DNA of 64,000 nt from Calliphora vicina (Eukaryota > Arthropoda > Insecta > Diptera > Calliphoridae): contig NC_088784.1 of the NCBI RefSeq assembly GCF_958450345.1, positions 62,357,247 to 62,421,246 on the forward strand, written 5' to 3'. Of the stretch, positions 34,362-46,432 are shown piece by piece; position 1 is the stretch's first letter, and each line of letters starts with the position of its first letter. The notes under the pieces were generated by a model that was not told the DNA's origin, ran no database searches, and worked only from the letters and a program-made list of their open reading frames with translations. The position numbers and the translations under genes are program-made.

Positions 34362-35280
34362 TAGGGTATTCAATTAATCGGGTTTCTGGTTTAATCGGTT
34401 AATCGAGCAAATAATTAATCGAGGTTTAGATTTATTCGGTTAATTTAAAATTATTCGATTAACCGAATAATTTCTATTTTCATTTTAAGCTGAAAATACA
34501 ACAACGAATTTTGTGTACAAAAACATAAGAAACAGCAAATAAAGTATTTGAGATAATTTTTGATTAGAAAGATATTAACATCTACTATTTATATTTCTGA
34601 AATCCCATGATTTGTTGAAAATTTATTTAAGAAATAGTAAAATGTCATAAAATATTTAAAGACGTTTTTCTCGAAACGACTTTTTTGAATTATGACGTTG
34701 TTGCAGCAAATGAGCGATGTGTGAGTTTTTTAGGGTTTTAGTGAGATCTTCTGAAATAATCGTTTATAAAAAGAATATAATTTAAGCGATTTTTTCTTTA
34801 GATTTAATAAAACTTTTCTTGGAAAAAAACTCTCTCGCTGATTGTATGTTGGAGAAATCAAAAGCATTATAAAGAATATTCCTTTTTGGATTGTTTTAGA
34901 TATTGATTAATTTAATAGTTTCGTTTAGTTATGATAAAGGACTCATTTCAAAAAAAAGTTTCGTCTATACATGTAAATACAAAGTTTCAAATGCATGTAA
35001 ATTAAATATGTCAGTTGTTATACATACTCACTAATCATGTTTATTGGATGTTCAAAAATATCTAATTTTAATTTGAAACTTGTATTAGAATTGAAACGGA
35101 AAAATAAATAAAAAAAAATTTTAAAGTCCAAAAAAAATGGAATTTCGGTTAATCGGTTAATCGACACCAATTAATCGGTTTATTTGTTATTTGAAAATCG
35201 GCAATTTCGAATTATTCGAACAGTTAACCGTCCAAAATTAATCGGTTAACCGATTAACGGTTAATCGATTGAATACCCTA
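34362..35280. mobile_element. Inverted-repeat element with TAGGGTATTCAAT ends
   Basis: Ends TAGGGTATTCAATTAATCGG (34362) and the complement of TAGGGTATTCAATCGATTAA (ending 35280). Both subterminal regions are packed with GGTTAATCG words. Length 919 bp, no open frame. Flanks do not give a clean target duplication. Confidence 0.65.
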
Positions 35281-35299
35281 GTAAATATACATAAGTATT

Positions 35300-35935
35300 T
35301 TTTCTTTGGTATGCATAAAAATTGTTGTTTCAAGTTTTTTCCGCATACGTATAGGATCCACTAAACATCATATTTTTGACCATAAATCTTTGATAACTGA
35401 TGGTATCACACATCAGTTCTATATTAATAAAAGTCTCATTATCAAATATTTTAAATATGAGTTGCTAGTTTGGCCCCAGTGGACTTTATAGTTTTCATAA
35501 GATCCGCAACCGAAAACCTTTGTAAAAACAATAAATTTGTGCGTTTCACAGCCACTTATGGCGCACAAATTGCGCTCCAAATAAGTTTTATATATACAAA
35601 ATTCATGTCGTCAAAATTTTGTTACATAATTAGTCATAGCTCCCATATATACCCGTTTCCGAAAATCACTTTAACGTGCTTAAATCACTTAAAAATGTTG
35701 GTATATACACAAAATTCAACATAGTAAACTTTCATAGAGACATAAATCACACGACCTAATTTCATGGTGATCGGTCCATAATTGGTCATAGCCCCCATAT
35801 AAGGCCCACTTCCTAAAATCACTCAAAAATATAAATTATTGAAATTTTAAAAGAAAAATGTTTTTGCTCTTTTACTTAATGTAGGGTATTATATGGTCGG
35901 GCTTGACCGACCATACTTTCTTACTTGTTTTTTAT
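35300..35935 (+). repeat. Dispersed repeat, GGGCTTGACCGACC...CTTACTTGTTTT family
   Basis: Contains CATAGCCCCCATATAAGG and ends AGGGTATTATATGGTCGGGC then TTGACCGACC and CTTACTTGTTTT. Related copies: 52484-53046 and 63728-64000. The left boundary is approximate. Confidence 0.6.
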
Positions 35936-36779
35936 TGAAAAATATTTAACTATAGTTAAAATTTAAATGAAAATCAGCTTTTTTGCAACAGCTGGGAGCA
36001 AAGAAATTATTTGAATTTTGTTATAAAAATATAACGAAATATTATATATTTTATGCCAATAAATATTTTTATACCCACCACCAAAAAGGGGGTATATTGA
36101 TTTTGTCATATCGTTTGTAAGATACTGAAATATTAGTCCTAGAACCAAAAATTATATACATACATATATTTTGAGTGCTTATAAAATTCAATATCCGTCT
36201 GTTGAAGTCACGTTAGGGTCTCGAGAGAAGGTCCTTGATCATGAATGTTTGGTATTGAAAATAGCAAATTTGTTTGTTTTAAAAAACTCATTAATAATAT
36301 TAATGAGTTATTTGGAGAAACGTCAAAAAAAATTTAAAATTTTTTTTAAAAAAATGTTTCCATATAATTTAAAATTTGGACCATATTTGTAGTACTGGAA
36401 CCACAATACATCAAAATTGTGTGTTGGTTTAAAAAGCCTCTAAAATTTGTTCGATTTTGTTGTCCTGTGTAATCATTATGTACACACAAATCGCCATACT
36501 TAGTTTTATGAAGATCGACCTATAACACTGGTCACCAAACCAAATTTTGATGACTACTGTCCATTGGTTTTGGTTAAATTGAGAGTTCTGATTACGATGG
36601 CGTCATTAGTTTTTTTTCTAGCAGCTCTAGTTTACAAGATATAGGACATTTAAATTTTGCATGATTTTCAGCATTTTTTATATTATTCGCTTAACATTTC
36701 ATGAACGACTCTCCAAACCTTTAAATATTTTCTGGATTATTAATCTACATAAAAATCTCTTTCATTTGAGTATAGTCAC
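35936..36779. other. Repeat fragments, no gene seen
   Basis: A piece beginning TATACCCACCACCAAAAAGG lies at 36069, the left-edge type of the dispersed families. At 36385-36475 a sequence ending ATTTTGTTGTCCTGTGTAAT is the reverse complement of 24753-24840. No coding text. Confidence 0.4.
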
Positions 36780-37003
36780 CACAAAGTATACAGAGGCGAC
36801 ACGGCAAATAAAATATATTTTTCTCTTTCGCTCGAAACAATTTCAACTGGTTTGGTTTTGTGCTTATTTATATAGTTGTTTGTTTTAACGCACTGTCTGT
36901 AGTAAACCGCAAATTTGTTTTCTCTTTCTATCGATACAATTTCAAAAAAAGCTGATTTTAGTGTTTTTGAACTGTCAAATTTTACGCCTCTGTATACTTT
37001 GTG
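36780..37003. mobile_element. hAT-like MITE, 224 bp, perfect ends
   Basis: Perfect 19-bp inverted repeats CACAAAGTATACAGAGGCG (36780-36798 and 36985-37003), flanked by the exact 8-bp duplication ATAGTCAC (36772-36779 and 37004-37011). The duplication length points to mobilisation by a hAT transposase. No coding capacity; a young insertion. Confidence 0.9.
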
Positions 37004-37011
37004 ATAGTCAC

Positions 37012-37829
37012 ATTGGTGAGTATATCAGGATATCTAAGTTGTATTGCAAGGATATTTAAAATGATGTTTTTTTAGGTTAGTTTTTAAAACTTAAATTCTT
37101 TTCTTTATTTTTCAATGTCTTCACAAACTAGACATTCCTATGAACTATTGTATTTTTAGTAAATAATTTTTAATCCATTGAAAGGGTCCTGAAATATTTA
37201 GAAAGCAACTTTACATTTTATCTAATTTTCTACTTGTTTTAATAGTATCAAAAATGTTAAATATTATAAATTAAATATTTTTACAAAATTGATTTTACAA
37301 AGTCAATGTGAACACTTATAAAATATTCTCTTATAGGATTTTTTGGAATAAAAAGTCTGCTTAAGATCCCGACAAAGATTCCAGCTGTAATCTGCCATTT
37401 CTTGGTGGTCCCATCTTTCTTGATATCGTTCCACTATTACTCGTATATCTTGGTGAAATCTTTCACGTTGCTCCTCATTTCCAAGTATTTTCTTTTTTAT
37501 ATTAATGCATAATATCTTTAAAACAAGAGGTGGTAGAAAAAACTACTTTTATATTCGTAATCAGCGGACAAAAATAAATAAGGATCAGTTATTTTGATTT
37601 CAGAAAATTTACGAAAAACAAGTTTTATGAACGAAACCAAAAACTCAAGAATATCAATATCTTTACAATAACAGTAATATATCTTGATATGTTCAATAAT
37701 CTGACTCTACTCAAATGAAAGAGATTTTAGAGGGGATTCATAATCCAGAAAGTATTTTATGGTTTGAAAGACCGCTCGCGAAATACTGACCGAATAATAT
37801 ATAAAATGGTGTAAATTATGCAAATAATA
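37012..37829. other. Intergenic, no gene seen
   Basis: AT-rich, no recognisable element or gene. Confidence 0.35.
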
Positions 37830-38413
37830 AATGTCACTATATCTTTAAAACTAAAGCCATCATAAGGATAAGATATTTTGACGATTATCCCTTAATACGT
37901 CATTGCTCCCATATAAGGTCCTCATCCGAATTGATTAAAAATTTAACAAAATTATATAGATATGTACGTCTGTTAATAAGAGCCACGGACTAAGGGGGTG
38001 AAAATTTCCCGAAAATATTCATTGCTGATCTGTCCAATCGGTCCAACCACAAAAATCACCGTCCGATATTTAAAAATAAATACGTATAGACCTAGAAAAC
38101 CGAGATTTGCCGCAAATAGTTACATAGTTATTGCTAATAACTAACGTAGTTTAGCAAAAAAAGTTGAATTGTTAAAAATTTTGGATCAAAATATATGAAA
38201 AACTTTGTTCGGGCCACTATAGATATTTTGATCCCAATAATATTTTAATGCATGAACCTAGCAAGGTGAAATATGCCTTTAGCAAAACAATTCAAATCGG
38301 GAGAACCGGATAGGTAAATATTTTTATAAAAAATGCACAACAATCGGTGCCCGTATTATATTGATGATGGGTATATAAGATTCGGCACAACCAAATATAA
38401 CATTCTTACTTGT
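37830..38413 (+). repeat. Dispersed repeat ending in CTTACTTGTTG
   Basis: Ends GGGTATATAAGATTCGGCAC AACCAAATATAAC and TTCTTACTTG, the right-end signature of the repeats at 7118-8466 and 47553-49239. The left boundary is approximate. Confidence 0.5.
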
Positions 38414-39175
38414 TGTATCTAATTTTATTTGTAACTTTCTTTCAAATCAAAATTGAAATAAACCAAAGATATGATTTATTATTATTTATTTCGGTAACTT
38501 TCCATATACAGCACTAAGTATAGAATTAAAAATAAGATTTTGCCTAATTTGGGTTGTCCCAAAATATTAACAAATCTTTTCTATTTGTTTTTGCTACTGT
38601 CGATCACAAATGACGTGTGAAATCCATTACAACAATAAATTATTAAACTGTATTTGATTTAAACAAAAAAAAACTTAATAACTGGTGGTTGCTCATGTGT
38701 ACTTTGCTCTTTTCAACATTTTTTTATTTAACAACTAGCGTTTTTATTATTATAAACAAATGACAAAACAGCGTATATATTTATTTAGTTAAGAAATCAT
38801 AGACAAAATAAAATAAAATAATATTACTTATATTATAGCACGTGAATGATGAGTTAGTAGTATTAAGTAGTTAAATTAATTTTAATTGAAAATATAATTA
38901 TATTATTATTATTATATTGCAACTACACTGAGAAACATTTAAATAAGGAATCATATTGTTTCAACTAGGAACGAATATGTATATCTTTTAGGGCGCATAT
39001 TGGAGAATTATCAATTTTTCGGAGGATCAACAAATGAACAGCTTTGACTGGTGTTGAACCACTAACGTCTCGTTTTCCAGTCAAACAACACTAGAAAGCT
39101 GTGCTAAATGCACTACTCATTACAAAATTATGTATGTGGTAACTAACTAGTTGCCATTACCAAAATGTATAATAA
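38414..39175. other. Intergenic, no gene seen
   Basis: AT-rich. At 39043-39115 GGTGTTGAACCACTAACGTC and the following bases resemble 45465-45520 (GGTGGCGAACCACTAACCTC), a short dispersed repeat. Confidence 0.35.
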
Positions 39176-40416
39176 GGGTACTCATTTAAACGCTTAAGTT
39201 TCCCATTTGTGCAAATGGGCAAATTTGCGCGACATGTTTCATGTTTTTTTCAATTTTGTGCAAGTTTATACAGAAAATTTCTATTTGTCAAATAAAAATA
39301 CATAAATTCAACAAAAGCTTTAATAATTTTTTTTCAAATTGTATAAATTTTAATTTTAAAATGTTGAATGAAAGTTAAATCTTTGGAACAAACGGTGGTA
39401 TACATAGTTTGGAGGACTCTGTTTATGTTCTAGCTGTAGGTTAATGTTTTCATACACAATGTCATTTAATACAATCATTCTGTTCCAAAGTTACACAATT
39501 TTCACATGCACAAAATTTTTATATTAAGGGTCCTCATGTAAACGCTTAAAAGCCTCGCAAACTGTGCAATCTGTGCCTTTTTACACTCTCGCAAATGAAA
39601 TGTCAAAAAATGTATGGAAATTCGTTTGCACAACTCCGATAAGTTTGCGCTACAATTTAGACTCGCAAACTTGAATTTATTGTGCATTTGATGAATCAGC
39701 TGCTTTTGTTTACTTTTATTTATAAGAAATAAAAATCAAATAAAATATAAAAATTTTGTGCATGTGAAAATTGTGTAACTTTGGAACAGAATGATTGTAT
39801 TAAATGGCATTGTGTATGAAAATATTAACTAACAGCTAGAATATAAACAAAATCTTCCAAACTATATATACCACCATTTGTTCCAAAGATTTAATTTTCA
39901 TTCAACATTTCTAGAATTTAAAATTATACAATTTGACAAAAAAATTATTAAAGCTTTTGTTGAATTTATGTATTTTTATTTGACAAATATAAATTTTCTG
40001 TATAAACTTGCACAAGATTGAAAAGGTGGGTTCATGAAACATGTCGCGCAAATTTGCCCATTTGCACAAATGGGAAACTTAAGCGTTTAAATGAGTACCC
40101 TTATTTTATTTGATTTTTATTTCTTATAAATAAAAGTAAACAAAAGTAGCTAAATAGTTTTGAATGCACGTAAGTACATTATAGCCACCTAAAAGTTTCT
40201 TTGAATTTCCTTAAGCATTTGACAGACTTTTCGTTTGGTTTTGACATTACCTTAAGCTAGCTTATGCATATTATAGTTGGGCCTTAAATTGTCGCGCAAA
40301 CTTATCGGAGTTGTGCAAACGAATTTCCATACATTTTTTGACATTTCATTTGCGAGAGTGTAAAAATGCACAGATTGCACAGTTTGCGAGGCTTTTAAGC
40401 GTTTACATGAGGACCC
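39176..40416. mobile_element. Two interleaved inverted repeats with GGGT(A/C)CTCAT ends
   Basis: Four arms in the order A, B, A-reverse, B-reverse. A (39176-39524, starts GGGTACTCATTTAAACGC) pairs with 39755-40100. B (39528-39746, starts GGGTCCTCATGTAAACGC) pairs with 40103-40416. The A arms share AAATTTGCCCATTTGCACAA; the B arms share CACTCTCGCAAATGAAATG. The right B arm has about 100 extra bases (40150-40265). No open frame of interest. A and B starts are related to each other, so these are probably two members of one MITE family. Confidence 0.8.
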
Positions 40417-41319
40417 TTAATATTTTTACTGGGAAGATTGTGAACCAAAGGTTCGATAGCATTAATTCTTAATTCAATTTTCAAAATCAAATATATACTC
40501 TTAATTACGAATAAATTCATTGTCTTAATATCTTAGTACCCCAGTCCTTTAAGAATTCATTATTTATAGAATCAATTCCTTATTGAAACATTCAAGTTTT
40601 ATTTAAATCAAATTCATTGCAAAATAGCTTTAATAAAATTTTAAAAAGAAATTGATGGTGAAAAAATATTTTAATTCAATTTGTTGAATCATTGAACGGT
40701 TAAATGAATTCAGTTATGATTTAATTCCATTATGAATTAATTAAAGGACGAATGAATTCTATTTAAATAAAAGTCTTTGAATTAAGATTTTGGGAATGGA
40801 TTTATAGAATGAATATCATTCGAATTAATATATTAGTGAAATAAACTGAAATTGAATTAATTGTAAACTTTATACGTGAAAACAGTTGTAATCCGATTTA
40901 AATGATATTTTCGTTAAAATGTTGATACTTTATGTAAGTGATTCACAGTGTATTGTAGAAATATGTATTCATATAAATTAAACTATTGTTTAAGCTTTAC
41001 AAATATTTTGCATGCGAAATACAGCTAATTTTAAACCTAAAAACGATTGTATATAAATGGAGGAAACATGGATAATTCCTTAAAATGTATTCCCAATGTG
41101 TTAATTAGGGAATTCGAAAGTTTTGAGCGTAACTCTTCTAAAGTTGTTTTCATTTCGGTAACGGCTATATAGATGATTTTGGTATGATTTAAATTATTAA
41201 TAAAATTTGCAATAATTAAAAGTATGCTGACAAAGGAGGTAACTGTTCTGTCCGCAACTAGTGATTTTACCTATCATTAAAGTTTACATAAATAGCTACG
41301 TGACTAGTTATTCTAATAA
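40417..41319. other. Intergenic, no gene seen
   Basis: AT-rich with many GAATTCATT-type words (40550-40860), similar in texture to 27060-27480. No gene. Confidence 0.35.
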
Positions 41320-42237
41320 CACTGTCCAACAGCATTTTTGGAACAGACTAGCGACCCTATAATTCTGAAAGGGCATGTTGAGTATATCATTTTTGTAGAA
41401 TAAACTTATAGTACAGCTGGTCTGAATTTTTTTTACAGTGAGTCAAATTTTTAATTTATTGATCGAAGGTAGCATTATACTAAATGAAAAAAATGTAAGT
41501 TAGTATCTGAGAGAATTCTTATTGTCAGAGTTATATTGTGTTACACGCAATACACCTATAAAAAGTTACACGCATCCAAAGTTGGAACATGAAAAAAATG
41601 GCCATATTTTTTACGTTTTTTCAAAAACACATTTTGCATGGAATGTATGGAATTTTTCAAAAGGGAGCAAGAATTGTGGAGCTCCTGGTGAATAAATATA
41701 AGCTTTTTGTATAAGTGGTTGATATTGTTGAAAACCTTAGGACTTGAAGCTTAATAGTTTGGTGAAGTAAAATAATTTTATGAATTTTTCGGACGTCATT
41801 TACCTTAGAAACTAAAAAATTATAATATAGGTATTTTTCATGAACAAAAATATAAAGTTTGAATTAATTTAAAATTTCAACGGTTAAAGATAATACATCA
41901 AAAATTGGAAATAGTGTAGATCCAAATGTCCTTAAATCAATGGCATTACAATTTTTGACACCTTTTATTTTAAAATACCAAAATTCCTAAAACGGGGAAA
42001 ATGTATTCCAAAAACTGAGTTTTTTTTAGAAAATACCCTACTGCGATGTTATTTACCGTGTGATAGCAAAATAACTTTGCACGTATTTAAGTAATATAAT
42101 AGGGCAAAGTAATATATAGGGCCTTTTTATAATTTTTTACTGAAACCAAAATTTTTTTAAATTGTAAAAGTTTGGATAAGTCTGAAGGCGACTAGGTCCA
42201 CTTAAGTAAGCGAAGTTTTACTTTACACGATTTTGGT

Positions 42238-42541
42238 CCTCTTTTCGGGTCATATACAAATTTTATATAATCCCGAAGAAAATTTTTTTCTACAAAAGAA
42301 AAAAAAACTTTTTTGGGAAAAAAACATAAAAAATATGGTCATTTTTTCATGTTCCAACTTTGGATGCGTGTAACTTTTTATAGGGATGACCTCTTTTCGG
42401 GTCATATACAAATTTTATATAATCCCGAAGAAAATTTGTTTCTACAAAAGAAAAAAAAAACTTTTTTGGGAAAAAAACATAAAAAATATGGCCATTTTTT
42501 CATGTTCCAACTTTGGATGCGTGTAACTTTTTATAGGGATG
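42238..42541 (+). repeat. 152-bp tandem duplication, two copies
   Basis: Units 42238-42389 and 42390-42541 are nearly identical, from CCTCTTTTCGGGTCATATAC to GTGTAACTTTTTATAGGGAT. They differ by a few bases and one A in a run. This makes the short open frame across them repetitive and not a gene. Confidence 0.9.
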
Positions 42542-42711
42542 AGATAACTGTTACCATGTTATTTTTATTGTTTTCGAAATTTTATAGCAAAAATAGATAA
42601 TATTTAAAAAAAAAAATTCGAACCTTCGTAGGCCCGCCATATCTAAAAAACCAAAAAAGATCGAGCAGAATTAAAAAAAGTAAATAAATAAACCTAAATA
42701 TCTCATGAACT

Positions 42712-42974
42712 TTTTTTTTAAACTTTTTATTTATTTATTGAATCTGCCTATATATATCATTAGGCCTAACAATAAGTGATTAAATCTTATAACTAAAATT
42801 AAAACTAATTGCTCTCTAAAGAGGGCATTGCTTGATCATCTTAGCGGGGAGGTAGATCACCTCTTCAAAGCCTTGATCTGGTTTGGCTCTGTGCGAGAAG
42901 CCGAGCAAGCGGATTTGGGTGGGATTGCAATTTCAGTATATATTTATCGCGTACTTTCTTAAACTCCTCCTTCA
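42712..42974 (-). mobile_element. 5'-truncated Jockey-type LINE copy
   Basis: Minus-strand reading gives the last codons of the second ORF (KEEFKKVRDKYILKLQ) and a 3' tail matching the element at 56662-61087, for example TTAGTTTTAATTTTAGTTAT, ending in A. It is flanked by the 10-bp duplication CTCATGAACT (42702-42711 and 42975-42984). It is inserted into the long-inverted-repeat element. Confidence 0.9.
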
Positions 42975-43555
42975 CTCATGAACTAAAAGAGATAACTTAC
43001 ATATATTTTGAAAATCTCCTTATGGAATATTTATATATTAAATTTCAGCTCATTCGGATCATACTTGGATTTTTTGAGATATTTTTAAAAAATGTGAGAC
43101 CCGATATGGCGTGTAATTTTGCTAATTAAGCGTAAATGCCGCTATTTACAACTTTTGTGACTTTGGTGACCCCCAATGAAATTTTATGGAAAAAACTTTC
43201 GTAGAATATTTTAATCCTTAAATGTCCTTTTTGAAAGGACTTTTTTCGATTTTCTCGAAAAAGGGGTCAATTTGACCCCTAAAGATAGGAGATAGGGGAT
43301 TAAGATCTTCCACAAAAATTATCCCCATAAAATTCCACAATATAACTCTGACAATAAGAATTCTCTCAGGTATTAACTTACAACATTTTTTTCATTTAGT
43401 ATAATGCTACCTTCGATCAAAAAATTAAAACCCACTGTAAAAAAAAATTCAGACCAGCTGGACTATAAGTTTATTCTACAAAAATGATCTACTCAACATG
43501 TCCTTTAGGGTAGCTTTTCTGTTCCAATCAAAAAGTCTCAATTTGTTGGACAGTG

Positions 43556-44229
43556 TAATTTAATAATATTCCAGCAAAAACTTACATTGAAAAGTAATGA
43601 GTTAAAAAGCTAAATCCATAGGTACATACACTATTCCTAAGAGGTTTCCATTTGATAATTTAATTTAAGCTTTTTTATTCAATTCCGTTCTTCCGTTCAA
43701 ATTTTTAAAGTTTCTTTAAATGACTCAGTTATTTTAAGAAATTGTATAGATTTTTGTTTGTTAAAAATAGATTTTATTAACACCTTACGTATAAATGAAT
43801 ATTTTGACTGTATCATCGTTTCACATAATAATCTGTATGCGAGTGAGTTCATAAATAAAATAATATAGATTTCTTTGGTATACAAATAAGTATAAACAAA
43901 TTTAAACAATCTGTATCCATTCATTGTTATTTTGTTTGTTATTTTATGTGGGGATTTACAGCTTCCAGTAAAATAAAATCAAAAGAAAAAAAAACCTGCG
44001 AAATTTTACCTGACCCATTACAGTACTGAAAATACTTGTACTATCATTGAAACAATACATTAGTATTATTATACGGGAATAAAAAAAAGTACCATACACT
44101 TAAAGTCAAACTAATAAGTTCGTTAATGCTTTTGTATAGATCTTGTATATATTTTCTTTATTAGTACAAATTCTATTAATTGTGCATTGAACCTATTTCG
44201 ACCATTTATTTATATAATTTTTTATTGGT
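43556..44229. other. Intergenic, no gene seen
   Basis: AT-rich without recognisable coding text or repeat ends. Confidence 0.35.
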
Positions 44230-44900
44230 GTAACAAATATCAAAAGATCCACCCAGCCCGGTCCAGCAGCTCTATACTAGACCTTGCAGCTGCGTCCAAT
44301 TTATGGGAAGAATATTCCAATTTGGAAATGTCGAGTGCGACTACCTTACTCTCTTCCATGATGTGTATTGACACAACTGTTCTGAAAGAAAATCCATTAT
44401 GTCTCCAGTAGAACGACTACTGTGGAAGCCATTTTGTCTATCATTCAGAAGTCCATTCAATTCTAAATACATAATTAACAAGGTGATATTTCAACATGAT
44501 CTCTCTAACTATCGATAACAAATTGCGATTGGGCGATAATTTTCCGGGTTGCAACCGGTTGGTGGGATCTGAATAGAACTTTCTTGATTGCCCGAGTCCC
44601 GAAGAATATTTTAGGCATAATACAAGAGACATTAGGTATAACAGGCACTGATTGATTTTAGTCGAGAAAAGAGGAATTTGATGAGAAAATGTTTGGCAAA
44701 AGGTTAGCTTTTTCCTTAGCTTCGTTGACAATATGAAGTGGAGGAATTGAAGCACCGGTACTTTTGTGAATCCTCTCGACAGTTTTTCGGGGCATCAAGT
44801 ATTCTAGCACATATACGTTAATTCCGTGCCTGTCTACGAATTTGTTCAGTTTAAGGGATTTTTAAGGGAAATGCTACATTTTTAGCTATGACTACCTCGC
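44230..44900 (-). pseudogene. Decayed LINE reverse transcriptase fragment
   Basis: Minus-strand reading across several frames gives NGFHSSRSTGDIMDFLSEQL, then a VALDISK-like word and, upstream, a broken NYRPIAI-type motif. These are RT motifs of the I/LOA/Jockey group. Many stops and frameshifts; inactive. Confidence 0.6.
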
Positions 44901-45235
44901 CTCAAAGAACATTTAAACTGCTCTAGATAGAAATGGATTACTGTTCTCCTTTCGGTTAAATCCAAATACAATTTATGAGGCAATGATGGAAAAACATTTG
45001 TAAGAGACTGGGCCCCAAGTGTACAATAAGTTTGGTGGTGGCACTATTATGGTGTGGTGTATAAGTGTTAAGTGTCCTGCCCAATTCCCAGATCTGAATC
45101 CCATAAAAAAATAAGGACTCAAAATTATACCTCGAAGAAAACTTTATCAGATGCGGTTATAAGGAATGGCAAAATATTTCAAAGGAGAGGATTTACTCTT
45201 TAATTGGTTCAATGCATCGTCGCACAGTGGGGGAA
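44890..45235 (+). pseudogene. Deleted Tc1-like transposon relic
   Basis: Plus-strand text has KFGGGTIMVW and, joined across an apparent internal deletion, CPAQFPDLNPIK, the region of the catalytic glutamate, with K at that place. The tail resembles the C-terminus of Tc1 transposases (YSLIGSMHRR). Frames are broken. Confidence 0.65.
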
Positions 45236-45875
45236 CTGAGAAAAAAAGTGGAAATAAATCTGTAACCTCTAATATGTAGCTAAAAAAAACACAAAAAATA
45301 TTGCCTTGTGTGGGAATCGAACAGTCACATTATTTTCTTGTGTTTGATAGTCAAGCTGCTAACTTACTGCTCCATGTACGAGTTATTTTATTGTAAGTTA
45401 ACAATAGATTTAACATCAACATATAAATGAATATGATATGAACAAAAAAATTAATGGCTTTGACAGGTGGCGAACCACTAACCTCCCGTTTTCCAGTCAA
45501 ACGCTCTAGATAGCTGTGCTAAATGCAAAAGTTCATTACCAAACTGCATAAAAATAAGTACTTATTTTAGTAAATAAAATAATGTACTGGGTAACCACCA
45601 CTCATTACAAAATAATGCATGAAATAACTAGTTGTCATTAAAAAAATTCACAAAATGTTTGTTGGGCATTAATGAGACTAGCGGAAAGGAAAAGATATAC
45701 ATATTATATATCAACGTGTAGGAAATTATGACTCTTTTCAAAAATGTACAAAATTTTTAAGAATTAAAAAAATTATAGAAGACTTTCTTCAAAGTTCAAA
45801 AGTTCTTAAAATTATCTCAAACTTGCTCTAAAATGAAGATAATTAAATTATATCGAAAAACCACAACTATTGATT
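45236..45875. other. Repeat fragments, no gene seen
   Basis: Begins with GTGGAAATAAATCTGTAACC, a dispersed word also at 14258 and 31380. Has GGTGGCGAACCACTAACCTC at 45468, related to 39043. No coding text. Confidence 0.4.
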
Positions 45876-46432
45876 TTTATACCCTTCACCATGAGTGGCA
45901 AGGGTATATATGTTTGTCATTCCGTTTGTAATATCTACATTTTGAATTTGCGACCCCACAAAGTATATATATTCTGGATCGTTTTAGATAGCGAAGTCGA
46001 TATAGCCATGTCCGTCTGTCCGTCTGTATGTTGAAATCAACTTTCCGTAGCCCCCAAATAACTTACAAACATGATTGATACATCAATATATCGAGAATTC
46101 TTCCGGCTTGGTCGCTATTTAAAATCGTGATAATTATACTCAAATTACATATTCATAAATTATTAACTTTTTGGCACAATATTTTCTTGACATATTTATA
46201 TCGTATGTACTATATCGAATGTTAGATTTAAAATATTTTAACCAACTAAAGACCTGTACCCTCGGTCCGAAAATTCACTATTTCTATGGGCATGTGTAGT
46301 ATATTGAGATTTCATATACACAGATTTAATTCCAATTCAAAATAAGAGAAGCTGTTATAGTTTCAGTGTTAGTCAGCAGGTGTCAACATCTGACCGATAA
46401 TATGTTTGAAATTTCTATGAAAGGGTATAAAA
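45876..46432 (+). repeat. Dispersed repeat with TATACCCTTCACCATGAGTG end
   Basis: The left end forms a short hairpin (ACCCTTCACC...GGCAAGGGTATA). The inside has CGTTTTAGATAGCGAAGTCG and CCGTCTGTCCGTCTGTATG. The right end is AAAGGGTATAA; the usual CTTACTTG end is missing, so it may be truncated. Confidence 0.6.

Larger units (their letters stand above)
41320..43555. mobile_element. Long-inverted-repeat element (copy 2) with a LINE inserted
   Basis: The left end CACTGTCCAACAG (41320) and right end TTGTTGGACAGTG (43555) open arms of about 220 bases that share ATCATTTTTGTAGAATAAAC and GAGAATTCTTATTGTCAGAG. The core 41780-42260 is the reverse complement of the core of the element at 16911-19023. 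The left part also has ATAAAAAGTTACACGCATCC in inverted relation to the tandem block at 42238-42541. A 263-bp truncated LINE sits at 42712-42974. No transposase is present. Confidence 0.8.

Noticed and set aside
42313..42600. 95-codon frame with an internal amino-acid repeat
   Set aside because: The repeat is explained by the 152-bp tandem duplication in a non-coding element.
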